Of a stretch of DNA of 64,000 nucleotides, positions 45,373-54,439 are shown one piece after another. The DNA comes from Enterococcus saccharolyticus subsp. saccharolyticus (GTDB lineage Bacteria > Bacillota > Bacilli > Lactobacillales > Enterococcaceae), in the NCBI RefSeq assembly GCF_029023825.1, contig NZ_CP118957.1, forward strand, positions 2,007,794 to 2,071,793. Direction: 5' to 3'. The position numbers and the translations under genes were made by a program. Numbering within the stretch: the stretch's first letter is position 1; each line of letters opens with the position of its first letter. The notes below the pieces were generated by a model, which saw only the letters and a list, made by a program, of their open reading frames with translations, was not told where the DNA came from and ran no database searches.

Positions 45373-46299
45373 CTATTCATACCCAAAATAGACAATGTCA
45401 CTAACTGAACGTTCCGAACTGCCTTGTCCACCCACTGGCGTATTTATCACGTTGCCATTGAAATATAACGTACTTGAACCGCCACCATCTAAGTTATATG
45501 CCGTCTTTGCTCCTGCTTGTTGTAAAACTTCGGCCAATTGATACAAACTCAAGCCTACACTTTCATCGGTTCGTCCATCAGAAACGACCATCACATAATG
45601 ATTTTCAGCAACTTGACCAATAGCAGTTCGTGGATTACTGCTCATCGATTGTCCGACTTCTGCTGAAGTATCTACGACAATCTCACCATTTTCAACTAAC
45701 GTAGGGCCAAAAGATAAGACTTGTTGTACGCCACTATCTAATAATTCTTGGGCAGAAACATCATATTCATCAACAATCGAGAAATCGCCATTTTCATCAA
45801 TGACTAAATCTTCTTGACCTTCTTCACCTGATTGTCGGTACAAATTCCCATTACGAATCACATAACCACTACTTCTAAATCCATAAAAATCACCATTAAT
45901 GGCTAAAATCGCTTGATTGTCTTTTGCAATGGTGGATGTCGCTTCTTTAATATTGCGACCATAAGTATTTTGTGCCAAGGCTGTCTTTAAATAACTTGCA
46001 TCAGAAACCTGAATATCTACCACATAAACTGTCGTATCATTCACCACTTGCTCATCAATGGCAATCTGGATATTTTCATCTGTATAACTAGTAGCTGTAA
46101 TTACTGGTTCTGAGCTAGTGGTTTCGGTTGTATTGCTTGATTCAACCGTTGTTGTGTCGCTAGCCACTTGATTCGTCGCAATCACAGCTTCTGCCTGTGG
46201 CAACACAAAGGCCTTTAATAATACATAACTATCAGCACTGAGTAATAGAGAAATAAAAACACTCAACCATACTATTTTTTTCTTGATCCATCGACGCAT
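45373..46299 (-). CDS. Membrane-anchored phosphodiester glycosidase (NAGPA domain)
   Basis: A 308-residue surface protein. An N-terminal signal anchor (KKIVWLSVFISLLLSADSYVLL) leads into a Thr/Ser-rich linker and then the phosphodiester glycosidase domain found in the human uncovering enzyme NAGPA: ILAINGDFYGFRSSGYVIRNG (in part), NPRTAIGQV and AYNLDGGGSSTLYFNG. The domain removes sugars linked through a phosphodiester. ATG 46299 follows AAAGGAGG by 7 bases; the in-frame ATG at 46323 overlaps the upstream gene. With the GT2-GtrA gene just before it, a role in cell-wall or polyprenyl-phosphate sugar trimming is plausible. Confidence 0.85.
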   Translation of the reverse strand: MRRWIKKKIVWLSVFISLLLSADSYVLLKAFVLPQAEAVIATNQVASDTTTVESSNTTETTSSEPVITATSYTDENIQIAIDEQVVNDTTVYVVDIQVSDASYLKTALAQNTYGRNIKEATSTIAKDNQAILAINGDFYGFRSSGYVIRNGNLYRQSGEEGQEDLVIDENGDFSIVDEYDVSAQELLDSGVQQVLSFGPTLVENGEIVVDTSAEVGQSMSSNPRTAIGQVAENHYVMVVSDGRTDESVGLSLYQLAEVLQQAGAKTAYNLDGGGSSTLYFNGNVINTPVGGQGSSERSVSDIVYFGYE

Positions 46300-46312
46300 C
46301 TTCTCTCCTCCT

Positions 46313-47347
46313 TTAATTGGCAAAAACCATTCGACGTTGAATGATAAAACTAGCTACAAATAAACAACTATCAACGATTATTTTGCTAATCAAAACCGAT
46401 GGTAACAGACGCGCAAACCAAGATACACCTAACCAACTAAGCAATAGTTGCGCTATAAATAAGACGCCATATTTCCAAAAAGAGTGGCGTATGCTTGTTT
46501 GCGAGTGAAAGACCATTGTTCGATTCATTTGATAGTTATACAAACCCGATAAGACTCGCGCCAAGGTCGTCGCAAATAACAATGCACCGGAAGATTCACC
46601 TAAGACTAAACTCAATAGAAAGAAAAGTGTTACATCAATCAACGAAGACGACAGTGACGCAACTAAGAAGGTCAGCAGTGGTCGATACACCAAATATGAA
46701 TCTCGAATCAGTTGGAAATGGGAACCTTGATTCTTTTCTTCATATACGGTCGTAATCGGCAATGTTGAAAAATGGTACCCTTTAGTAGGTAATACCAACA
46801 ATTGATTCATCTCGTACTCAAAGCGATCCCCAGAAATTTCGAGTAGTTCGGGGACATCGTGACAAGCAAATTTACGTAGTCCAGTTTGTGTATCTGACAA
46901 CCAAAGACCTGTTGATACATAATAAATCAGCGTGGTCAGTCGATTGCCTAGCCAACTACGTAACGGTGTTTGTTGAAAATAAAATTGACGGACACCTAAC
47001 AATAGTTCACCGGAAATGGGTAGATAGGTCGCAATCATTTGTTGAATATCTGGTAATGTATGCTGTCCATCGCTATCGGCGGTCACAAGCCAACTAGCTT
47101 CTGGATAATGCGCCACAATATAACGCATCCCTTGTTTGAGAGCATAGCCTTTGCCTTTATTTTCTGCATAAGATAAAACGGTGATACCGTATGTTTCCAT
47201 TTCTTCAAAAAGGCTGCGTGAATGTTCGCCGCTACCATCATCCACAACGACGATTGGAACAGTGATAGCATTTGTCAAAACTTTAAGAAAGGCGAGTGTT
47301 TCTTCATTCGGTTGATAACTTGGAATTAATAATACCGTTTCGTTCAT
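46313..47347 (-). CDS. Fused glycosyltransferase family 2 and GtrA-like membrane protein
   Basis: A 344-residue two-domain protein. Residues 1-215 are a GT2 enzyme of the polyprenyl/dolichyl-phosphate sugar synthase type (IVVVDDGSGEHS, TADSDGQH, SDTQTGLRKF, GDRFEYEMNQLL). Residues about 220-340 hold four helices of the GtrA/DPMS family. Such proteins make and flip undecaprenyl-phosphate-linked sugars for wall or teichoic acid decoration. ATG 47347 follows GGAGGAG by 6 bases. It leads an operon with a phosphodiester glycosidase and two small membrane proteins. Confidence 0.88.
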   Translation of the reverse strand: MNETVLLIPSYQPNEETLAFLKVLTNAITVPIVVVDDGSGEHSRSLFEEMETYGITVLSYAENKGKGYALKQGMRYIVAHYPEASWLVTADSDGQHTLPDIQQMIATYLPISGELLLGVRQFYFQQTPLRSWLGNRLTTLIYYVSTGLWLSDTQTGLRKFACHDVPELLEISGDRFEYEMNQLLVLPTKGYHFSTLPITTVYEEKNQGSHFQLIRDSYLVYRPLLTFLVASLSSSLIDVTLFFLLSLVLGESSGALLFATTLARVLSGLYNYQMNRTMVFHSQTSIRHSFWKYGVLFIAQLLLSWLGVSWFARLLPSVLISKIIVDSCLFVASFIIQRRMVFAN

Positions 47348-47418
47348 CAGTAACTCCTCCATTCAAGGTTGTGATACCTTTGATTATACGGAGTTACCTT
47401 AAACTCACCTTAAAATAA

Positions 47419-47450
47419 AAAGGCCTTTTGAAATAAATTCAAAAGACCTT
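47419..47450 (-). terminator. Terminator after the CLC-F gene
   Basis: The arms AAGGTCTTTTGAA and TTCAAAAGGCCTT are followed by TTTTATTTT on the minus strand. Confidence 0.82.
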
Positions 47451-47454
47451 CATT

Positions 47455-48648
47455 TTAACCTATTTTTTGATTCCCATAAATGCTTCGATTGCCATTACAG
47501 ATAAAAGCAATCCCACAAACAATTAAGAAATAAGGCAAATAATTAAAACCAAATACTTCGCCCCCAATTAACATGGGTGCCAGCAAGGTATTTGTTGCGC
47601 TGCCAAAAACACTTGCATAACCTAAGGCAGCTGCTAAGACAACCGGTATCCCCAAAACAGGAGCTAAAATAACTCCCAACGATGCCCCAATTGCAAAAAG
47701 TGGGGTCACTTCGCCTCCTTGAAAACCAGCACTCACCGTAATGACCGTGAATAGTAATTTCAAGGCCCAATCATACATTTCAATCGTTCCTCCATTAAAA
47801 CTAAAACTGATTAAGTTTGTACCCAAACCTGAATAACGTCCTTGGAAGAAAAGCATCAATAAAATACTTAAGGCGACACCCACGATACCAATACGGCGAA
47901 CGGCATTAGGGATATATGTTGCTAGAGCATTTTTTGCCCATTTTAAACTGCCTGAAAATGCCCAACCAGCCAAACCAAATGCCATTCCTAGCACTACCAA
48001 TTTTAAGGCAAACCAGACATCAAAGGTGACGGGAATATCCAATGCTACAGAAAATTTTTCTAAACCTAAAGAAGCCGACGTATTACTTGCGACAAAAGCA
48101 GCAATTAAGGTTGGCAATAACGCATCGTAACGTAATTTCCCAATTACTAAAACTTCCATCGCAAAAAAACTAGCCGCAACAGGCGTTTGAAATAGCCCCG
48201 CAAACCCTGCCGCCATGCCGATGACAATAAATTGACTAGCATCGACCCCTTTGACGATTTTTCCAACCCAATGTGAGACCGTAGCACCGACTTGAACGGC
48301 GACACCTTCTCGTCCTGCACTTCCACCAAACAAATGCGTCAACCAGGTACCGAGAATGACAAATGGCGTTAAGCGCTTAGGAATCATAGCTTCTTCATTA
48401 TGTCCCACGCGAAAAATCAACCCCATGCCTTGCGAACTATTTTTCCCATAATTCAAAAAGAGATAAACAAATAACATACCTACCGGCGCTAAAAAGGGAA
48501 TCAAATACAAAAAATGCGCCTCACGAAATTCTGTTAGAGCAATCAATACTCTGCCAAACAACGTATCTACAGCACCAACAATTAAACCAATAAAAATACT
48601 TAATACACTAATAATTGCTACTTCTTGTTTTTTGCCAGTAATTTCCAT
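47455..48648 (-). CDS. CLC-F type fluoride/proton antiporter (ClC family)
   Basis: A 397-residue ClC-family transporter with about ten long hydrophobic segments. In the anion-binding motif the usual GSGIP is replaced by GMGLI (M75), and the gating glutamate lies in GSAGREGVAVQ (E114); a further GFQGGEVTP block is present. This combination marks the CLC-F clade, which exports fluoride. As I recall, the structurally studied E. casseliflavus CLC-F has Met79 and Glu118, the same spacing. ATG 48648 is chosen for GGAGG 7 bases upstream. No fluoride riboswitch is visible; the gene lies directly behind the efp terminator. Confidence 0.85.
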   Translation of the reverse strand: MEITGKKQEVAIISVLSIFIGLIVGAVDTLFGRVLIALTEFREAHFLYLIPFLAPVGMLFVYLFLNYGKNSSQGMGLIFRVGHNEEAMIPKRLTPFVILGTWLTHLFGGSAGREGVAVQVGATVSHWVGKIVKGVDASQFIVIGMAAGFAGLFQTPVAASFFAMEVLVIGKLRYDALLPTLIAAFVASNTSASLGLEKFSVALDIPVTFDVWFALKLVVLGMAFGLAGWAFSGSLKWAKNALATYIPNAVRRIGIVGVALSILLMLFFQGRYSGLGTNLISFSFNGGTIEMYDWALKLLFTVITVSAGFQGGEVTPLFAIGASLGVILAPVLGIPVVLAAALGYASVFGSATNTLLAPMLIGGEVFGFNYLPYFLIVCGIAFICNGNRSIYGNQKIG

Positions 48649-48661
48649 CGTTTTCCTCCTC

Positions 48662-48701
48662 AAAAAGAAAACGTTAAGCAGCTTCTGCTACTTAACGTTT
48701 G
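48662..48701 (-). terminator. Terminator between efp and the CLC-F gene
   Basis: The arms AAACGTTAAG and CTTAACGTTT with an inner AGCAGAAGCT stem are followed by TCTTTTTG on the minus strand. It ends about 2 bases before the next gene's ribosome site. Confidence 0.82.
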
Positions 48702-48706
48702 TTTGA

Positions 48707-49270
48707 TTATTTACCAGCACGTTTGACGTAAGTACCTTCTGCTGTATTGATTTCTAATAATTCGCCTGCTTCGATGAAATCTGGTACGTTGACAACTAAG
48801 CCAGTTTCCATTGTTGCTGGTTTACCAGAACCTGTAACAGTTGCACCTTTAATTGATGGTTGTGTTTCTTCCACACGTAAAACAACTGTTGTTGGTAATT
48901 GAATACCGATTACTTCTGAACCAAAGAATTGAATTTTTACTTCCATGTTTTCTAGGATATATTTCATTTCTTCTTCCACAGTATCAACTGGTAGTTCATA
49001 TTGGTCATATGTTTCTAAATCCATGAAAAATGCTGTGTCGTCCATTGTGTATAAATATTGTACACCTTTTGTATCGATATGCGCTTTTTCAAATTTTTCA
49101 TCTGGACGGAAAGTCGTATCGTATGTTGCACCAGTACGTACATCTCTTAGCTTCATACGCATAACAGTGTTTCCTTTACCAGGTTTGTGATGACTTGCAT
49201 CTAAAACTTTAATTAATTTACCGTCTTGTACAAAAGTATTACCAGCTCTTAAATCGCTTGCTGAAATCAT
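48707..49270 (-). CDS. efp: Elongation factor P
   Basis: Binds ribosomes stalled at polyproline and promotes peptide bond formation. The 187-residue protein has the three beta-barrel layout of EF-P: domain [15 protein letters not shown] with the modification loop [17 protein letters not shown] (the loop-tip lysine in HHKPGKG is at about K32), domain II around [10 protein letters not shown], and domain III near [20 protein letters not shown]. It is probably expressed from its own promoter upstream. Confidence 0.97.
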   Translation of the reverse strand: MISASDLRAGNTFVQDGKLIKVLDASHHKPGKGNTVMRMKLRDVRTGATYDTTFRPDEKFEKAHIDTKGVQYLYTMDDTAFFMDLETYDQYELPVDTVEEEMKYILENMEVKIQFFGSEVIGIQLPTTVVLRVEETQPSIKGATVTGSGKPATMETGLVVNVPDFIEAGELLEINTAEGTYVKRAGK

Positions 49271-49359
49271 GTTTTAACGTCTCCTTTGTTCTTAAAATCG
49301 TCCTTTTCCATTTTAGCAGAAGCCTATCAAATAAGCTAGTATTGTTGACTAAATAACAA

Positions 49360-49391
49360 AAAAAACTCTTCTTGTTTCTCACAAGAAGAGT
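49360..49391 (-). terminator. Terminator after the LtaS/MdoB-like gene
   Basis: The arms ACTCTTCTTGT and ACAAGAAGAGT are followed by a T tract on the minus strand. Confidence 0.88.
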
Positions 49392-49395
49392 CGTG

Positions 49396-51213
49396 CTATT
49401 CTGATTCAGTTGTGGGGTTATTCATAATTAATTTTTCATCATAGAATTTCGAACGTTTCATCAATTCCGACTCAAACGTATCATACCCTAATTTTTCAAT
49501 AATCGTTGGTTCTTTAGAAAAAAGATTGGTTCCTAAGCCCAAACGATTCCCAGAAATTTTCACGCCCAGTGCCGATAAAGTAGTTGGAAACATGTCCATC
49601 GCACTGAATTGACGATTTTGATTATTCACCGTTTTTTTGTTGGTATTTAAGAATAAATTAAAGACACTTCGCTGATATTCTGGATCTAACTCATCAAAGA
49701 AATCACTATCCATCGTTAGATGATCGCCACATAGAATGACAGTCGTATTTTCGTAAAATGGTTGTTCTTTCATCCATGATAAAAACGCCATTAGTTGACG
49801 ATCTGACTCATGAATCACATTGCTGTATTGATCGCCGAACAAATCGGGGGTTTCTTCAGTTGCATAGCCATCTTCAAAATGCGTGTCTGCGGTCAACATC
49901 GTAAAGTTAAACGGTTCGTCTTTGGCAGATAATTCATTCAATGTATCTTTCGCAAAATCAAACAACTTATTGTCTTCATAGCCCCACCAAACGTAATAAT
50001 CTTCTGGAATCAAGCCTTGTTCAATCGCCCAGTGGTAGTCACGAATTTCATAATTTCCATGCTGTTGGAAATATTTATCACGACCAGCGAATTCCGCTTT
50101 TGAACCAATTAATAGGGTTTGGTTATAGCCTTCTTTATCTAAAATTTCCCCTAACGAATACGCACCTGGGAAATACTCTGCACTATTGGCTCCTGAACCA
50201 TCCGACAAACCAAAACTCGCAGATGGACGCAAAGGTACGCCAGAAGTTTGTGCAACCATCGAACTTGCCGTTTGATTAGCACCCGGAACTTGTAACATCC
50301 CACCACCAACTTGGCTCGTATTTGAAAAATGAATGCCTTCTGTTTGTGATAATTTCGATAGATTTGGTAATAAATTCTGTTTTTGACTCCCACCTAATTC
50401 GGTCGACATATAGCTACTTTCCATGGATTCTAAGAAAATATACACCAAATTACGTTTCTCTTTCGGGAATTTCAATTCCACATTCTTTGGATCAACATAA
50501 TTGTTTTCGTAAATTTCGGTATTCTCAAAATAATACGCTTTGATATCTGCATACCCAATTTCTTTGGCACTCATTGAAATCCCAAAAACTAAGCCAAATA
50601 GACCTAACATCCATACCAAACGGGTCGATAACACCCGACGACGAATGGACTTACGACCCAATTGAACACTACAAGTCATAAAGAGATACATCAAAGAAAT
50701 TAAAGGCGTGCTCCATAACACAGCTTCCAATAATGGTTGTAAAATAAAGGCTTGAATCTGACCTGGGTCACTACCTTTTAACGGTTGCGTCATCGCAAAA
50801 ACAATTTGGTCAAAACGCATATTGCCAATACCATTCATCGCCCAGCAACTACTCGAATATGCCAATGCTCCACTAAAAATTAAAACGGCTGACAATAAAA
50901 AAGCCACCCAATTTCGACGCGTTAACGCATACACTTTGGTAATCCGTCTAGACTGAACTAGCTGAAAAAAATACCCCATCACAGCCATGATGCAAAGTGT
51001 ACTTACTCCGACAATCAGGGCACTTGCTGGTAACCCTGTCAAAGGGAGAAAGACATTGCCCCAATCCCAAGAAATACTCGCTTGATTATAGAAGAAAAAA
51101 ATTGATGACAGATAAATAAATGCTATATAGAGACCGCTTAAACGACGTGCTTTTTTTGTTGAAGGAGCATATTTTACGACAAATCCGAATAAAATAATCA
51201 ATCCAATCAGCAT
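49396..51213 (-). CDS. LTA synthase/phosphoglycerol transferase family membrane sulfatase-fold enzyme
   Basis: A 605-residue polytopic protein: about five N-terminal helices (1-240), then an extracellular alkaline phosphatase-like domain of the LtaS/MdoB type. The metal site includes NLVYIFLESMESSYMS, the putative nucleophile Thr in GANQTASSMVAQTSGV, and ILCGDHLTMDSDF; GNRLGLGTNLFS near the end resembles MdoB-type proteins. Such enzymes transfer glycerol phosphate from phosphatidylglycerol to envelope glycans. Whether this is the main LTA synthase cannot be told. ATG 51213 follows AAAGGAGG. It is monocistronic. Confidence 0.85.
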   Translation of the reverse strand: MLIGLIILFGFVVKYAPSTKKARRLSGLYIAFIYLSSIFFFYNQASISWDWGNVFLPLTGLPASALIVGVSTLCIMAVMGYFFQLVQSRRITKVYALTRRNWVAFLLSAVLIFSGALAYSSSCWAMNGIGNMRFDQIVFAMTQPLKGSDPGQIQAFILQPLLEAVLWSTPLISLMYLFMTCSVQLGRKSIRRRVLSTRLVWMLGLFGLVFGISMSAKEIGYADIKAYYFENTEIYENNYVDPKNVELKFPKEKRNLVYIFLESMESSYMSTELGGSQKQNLLPNLSKLSQTEGIHFSNTSQVGGGMLQVPGANQTASSMVAQTSGVPLRPSASFGLSDGSGANSAEYFPGAYSLGEILDKEGYNQTLLIGSKAEFAGRDKYFQQHGNYEIRDYHWAIEQGLIPEDYYVWWGYEDNKLFDFAKDTLNELSAKDEPFNFTMLTADTHFEDGYATEETPDLFGDQYSNVIHESDRQLMAFLSWMKEQPFYENTTVILCGDHLTMDSDFFDELDPEYQRSVFNLFLNTNKKTVNNQNRQFSAMDMFPTTLSALGVKISGNRLGLGTNLFSKEPTIIEKLGYDTFESELMKRSKFYDEKLIMNNPTTESE

Positions 51214-51383
51214 GTGACATCCTCCTTTGATTATTCTGTTATCTTTCATTATAACATAGGCATTGAGATAGTTTCTCCTACGTAATCAAATCTTAACCTT
51301 ATCGAAACGAATTTTAGCACGTTCTTGTTCTTTCGTCTAACAAGAATGTGAAAATATAACATTCTTAATCAATTATTAAGACA

Positions 51384-51424
51384 CAAAAAACATTGCGAGG
51401 TCATCAATCACGCAACGTTTTTTT
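51384..51424 (-). terminator. Terminator after the acyl/glycosyl biosynthetic cluster
   Basis: The arms AACGTTGCG and CGCAATGTT are followed by TTTTTTGTG on the minus strand, just beyond the last gene of the eight-gene cluster. Confidence 0.85.
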
Positions 51425-51430
51425 ACACAA

Positions 51431-52360
51431 CTATATTTTCAAAGCCAACATATTGGTTGTCAATCCGGCAGCTGTGCCTAACAATACAACGGTATCGCCT
51501 GACTGCACGCGCCCTTCATCGAAGGCTTTACATAACGCAAACGGGATAGATACAGAAACCATATTTCCATAATCATCGACTAAATCCATATATTGATTTA
51601 GCTGGATGCCCAATTTCTTCATTAATAAAGGCATCGCTCGACTGGCTTGATGCGGAATCACTTGATCAATGTCTGCGAGCGTTAAGGCACTACTTGCTAA
51701 AAATTCTTGAAACATGGCGGGTAACTTTTTAATCGTCAATGACAAAATTTTAGGCCCTTGCATATCAAACATATATTCTTCTTTTGTTGATTCGTGATAA
51801 AATTTCGGATGAAAATTCGTTAAACCACCACGAATCTCAGTCGCATGCGCACCTTCTGACCATGTTCGTTGCAAGCTATAAATCACGCCTTTTTCTTCCT
51901 TAGTACGACTGATGACCATCGCTGCCGCCCCATCACTAAATAATTCATAACTTTCTTTTTGTTGAGGATTCAAGCCTAATGAACCAGTTTCACTAGCGAC
52001 AATCAAAACCGTTTGATAACGACCGGCCTCGATTAAATAGGAAACCATATCCAATGCAGTCACAAAACTTGTACATGTCGTATTAATATCCATCGCTGGA
52101 ATATCTAACCCCTGTGCCAATTGCTCATGAATCAATGCAGCCGTACAAGGAATTGGTTGAATACCCACCGCACTTGCGGCAACGATACAGTCTACGTCAT
52201 TGATTGTACAGTTTGCTTTTTGTAAAGCTTGTTCACTGGCTGCTACTGCTAAACGTAACTGTGTCTCTTCACCAGAAACACGATAACGCGTTTGTCCTTC
52301 AAATTGGACCGTTTGTTTTGGTAAGCTGGTGCCATACCCTTTAATTTCTACATGATTCAT
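51431..52360 (-). CDS. 3-oxoacyl-ACP synthase III-like condensing enzyme
   Basis: A thiolase-fold KAS III/FabH-like enzyme of 309 residues that should condense an acyl starter with an extender or a second acyl unit. The catalytic Cys-His-Asn triad is complete: NTTCTSF (C96), VIPHQASRAM (H237) and DDYGNMVSVSIP (N266). It is a second KAS III outside any fatty-acid operon, and is last in an eight-gene biosynthetic cluster, so it is likely dedicated to a special acyl product rather than general synthesis. No ACP gene is nearby. GAGGTG precedes the ATG. Its exact substrates are unknown. Confidence 0.88.
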   Translation of the reverse strand: MNHVEIKGYGTSLPKQTVQFEGQTRYRVSGEETQLRLAVAASEQALQKANCTINDVDCIVAASAVGIQPIPCTAALIHEQLAQGLDIPAMDINTTCTSFVTALDMVSYLIEAGRYQTVLIVASETGSLGLNPQQKESYELFSDGAAAMVISRTKEEKGVIYSLQRTWSEGAHATEIRGGLTNFHPKFYHESTKEEYMFDMQGPKILSLTIKKLPAMFQEFLASSALTLADIDQVIPHQASRAMPLLMKKLGIQLNQYMDLVDDYGNMVSVSIPFALCKAFDEGRVQSGDTVVLLGTAAGLTTNMLALKI

Positions 52361-52373
52361 CTCTTCACCTCAT

Positions 52374-53642
52374 TTAAAAATTACGTGCCACTCGCTTTAA
52401 TTTGATGCGTGGGTTCCATTCATAGACACTAAAGGTCAGTTGCGGGCAAGTAAATTTTAAGTCTTCTGCTAAATTTTGAAACTCTTCTTGGATTTGTTGC
52501 TTTTGTTGTTCGGTTAATTGATCAACAGCAATCTCCACTAACCTCGGACTGTGTTGCGTCACTTGATACGTACGAATATCTGGAACAAATAACAAACAAC
52601 GACGGATAAAATCAGGAAAGACTGACACAGTCGTCTCATTTTTCCCTTCAAACAAAAATATATCGTCAGCACGTCCTTCAATTTTTTCAATGCGTTGAAA
52701 AACGGAACCACACGGACAAGGTTCATTGGCAGCAACTAAAATATCATTTAAGCGATAGCGAATAATCGGCTGTGACGTTCGTTTAAAATCCGTCACAATC
52801 GGATAGAATCGACGCTCATCAATGAATTCTTTTTCAATGTACACAATATCTTCATTCAAATGCAAGTTGCCATGGGAACAGGTGCAACCTAAAAAACCTT
52901 CTGTACATTGATAGATTTGATGAATCATTGGCAAGTCAAACATAGCTGCTAAATAGTCACGATCCGTTTCTTCCAACACTTCGGCTACCGAAATCACTTG
53001 TTGCACGTGGAGAGCTAAATTTTTTTCTTCGATTTGTTGGGCTAAGGCCACCAACATTGATGCTGGTGCAATTAGAATCGTTGGTTGATACTTATTCAGA
53101 CGAGCGACATGTTCCGCCAATGGATGATAGGTATCAAAATAGGCCAATTCAATCACTGGAGAATTAATACTTTGATAGAGTTGATTATCTGCTCGTAGAA
53201 AGAATGCCAACTTATGGCCCAAAAGGTTGCCTTTAGGAAGCATTTTACCTAATACCGTCCCTGCCCATAGTGCTTGTTCGGCTTCTGTTGTGATAAAAAT
53301 TCCCCGATGTCCAGAAGTCCCTGAAGATAACCCAATCGAAAGACCTTGATAATCTTGATTAAATTCACGTGTTTTCTCGCTAGCTAACGCAAAAGCAAGC
53401 GCCTCTTCTTTTTTGATTCCTTGGGTATTTAATTCATCAAAATGTGTCATCATAAATTGTTTATCCATAAAGGGAAAAGATTCATCCTTAGGCAATTGCC
53501 GATAATACGGCGAGTGCGTTCGCATATACGCATATTGCTTTTCGAGCGCTTTTTGTTGATAACGTGCGAGTGCTTGCCGAGAAGAAAAACGACGAAACCA
53601 ACGCGCTTGGATAAACGGAAGAACCATTTTCAATTTATTCAT
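52374..53642 (-). CDS. PaaK/F390 synthetase-like adenylate-forming ligase
   Basis: An ANL-superfamily enzyme of 422 residues that should activate a carboxylic acid as acyl-AMP for transfer to CoA or ACP. Visible motifs are the phosphate loop LSSGTSGHRG, the YQCTEG A5-like motif, IRYRLND (A7) and the cysteine pair PCPCGSVFQRIEKIEGR typical of the PaaK/CapK group, plus C-rich CTCSHGNLHL that may bind zinc. Its ATG overlaps the preceding gene's stop (ATGA), and AAGGAAG lies 7 bases upstream. It is followed at 13 bases by the KAS III gene, a natural supplier-user pair. Confidence 0.85.
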   Translation of the reverse strand: MNKLKMVLPFIQARWFRRFSSRQALARYQQKALEKQYAYMRTHSPYYRQLPKDESFPFMDKQFMMTHFDELNTQGIKKEEALAFALASEKTREFNQDYQGLSIGLSSGTSGHRGIFITTEAEQALWAGTVLGKMLPKGNLLGHKLAFFLRADNQLYQSINSPVIELAYFDTYHPLAEHVARLNKYQPTILIAPASMLVALAQQIEEKNLALHVQQVISVAEVLEETDRDYLAAMFDLPMIHQIYQCTEGFLGCTCSHGNLHLNEDIVYIEKEFIDERRFYPIVTDFKRTSQPIIRYRLNDILVAANEPCPCGSVFQRIEKIEGRADDIFLFEGKNETTVSVFPDFIRRCLLFVPDIRTYQVTQHSPRLVEIAVDQLTEQQKQQIQEEFQNLAEDLKFTCPQLTFSVYEWNPRIKLKRVARNF

Positions 53643-54439
53643 GCCAACACTTCCTTGATACACTCTTCACTGTCATGACTGACCACAACCGCAATTCCGT
53701 CCGCTTGTATTTGCTGCAAAACGGCACAACTTTGACGATACGCGTGCATATTATCTTGAATCAAACGAGGTATCGGCTTTAAATCGTTGGTTTTTGCTAA
53801 TAAATCCATTCCCCAACAAATATCCGCTGCTAAAAACAAGTTCTTTTCAGGTAAAAACACACAACCTTGACCTAACGCATGTCCATCAAAAGCTGACAGT
53901 AACAAACTATTATCTGCAAATAAATCAGCAACGGGCTGATACGGAAATGCGCTTCGTTGCTGATTAGGTTCAATCGCAATCGTACGCTCTTCAAAATCAG
54001 TTGGTAAGAATTCTTTGAAAATCAACACTTTCAAACTCGCTTGCTTTAACTGCTGAAAGGCTGATTTAGTCATAATAAAGGTCGCGTTAGGGAAATAGTT
54101 CAGCCGTCCAATATGGTCAGGATGCAAATGCGAAACAATCAACCAACGAATGTCTTCTGGTTGAATTCCGCGCTGACGTAATTGGTGGTCAATCAGTTGA
54201 TCAGTTGTCACTTGAATCGGATTGATTTGACGATACAAGCGATATTTCCAACGATTTTGATATAACGCTGTCGAATAACCCGTATCATAAAGAATATATC
54301 CTTGCGTGCGATGCTTGATTAAAAAAACACCTGCTGGAAAAGTTCGCGTTTCTTTTGGTGCTCCTTTAAACATCCAATGCAAGTGATTCGTACAAGAACC
54401 ACAAGCAAAATAACTAATTTCTTCGATAATGGGCTGCAT
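53639..54439 (-). CDS. Metallo-beta-lactamase fold hydrolase
   Basis: A 266-residue MBL-fold hydrolase of the lactonase/thioesterase-like type. The metal motif is SHLHPDHIGR (HxHxDH), with further ligands likely in FDGHALGQGC, LFLAADICWG and the final VVSHDSEE. ATG 54439 overlaps the upstream reductase gene by 26 bases; AGGGG lies 10 bases before it, and a GTG at 54457 is the alternative start. In the cluster it could release or proofread an acyl thioester or open a lactone; this is inference. Confidence 0.82.
   Translation of the reverse strand: MQPIIEEISYFACGSCTNHLHWMFKGAPKETRTFPAGVFLIKHRTQGYILYDTGYSTALYQNRWKYRLYRQINPIQVTTDQLIDHQLRQRGIQPEDIRWLIVSHLHPDHIGRLNYFPNATFIMTKSAFQQLKQASLKVLIFKEFLPTDFEERTIAIEPNQQRSAFPYQPVADLFADNSLLLSAFDGHALGQGCVFLPEKNLFLAADICWGMDLLAKTNDLKPIPRLIQDNMHAYRQSCAVLQQIQADGIAVVVSHDSEECIKEVLA

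Noticed and set aside
48649-48710. Fluoride riboswitch upstream of the CLC-F gene
   Set aside because: The short interval is fully taken up by the efp terminator and the ribosome site; no crcB consensus is present.
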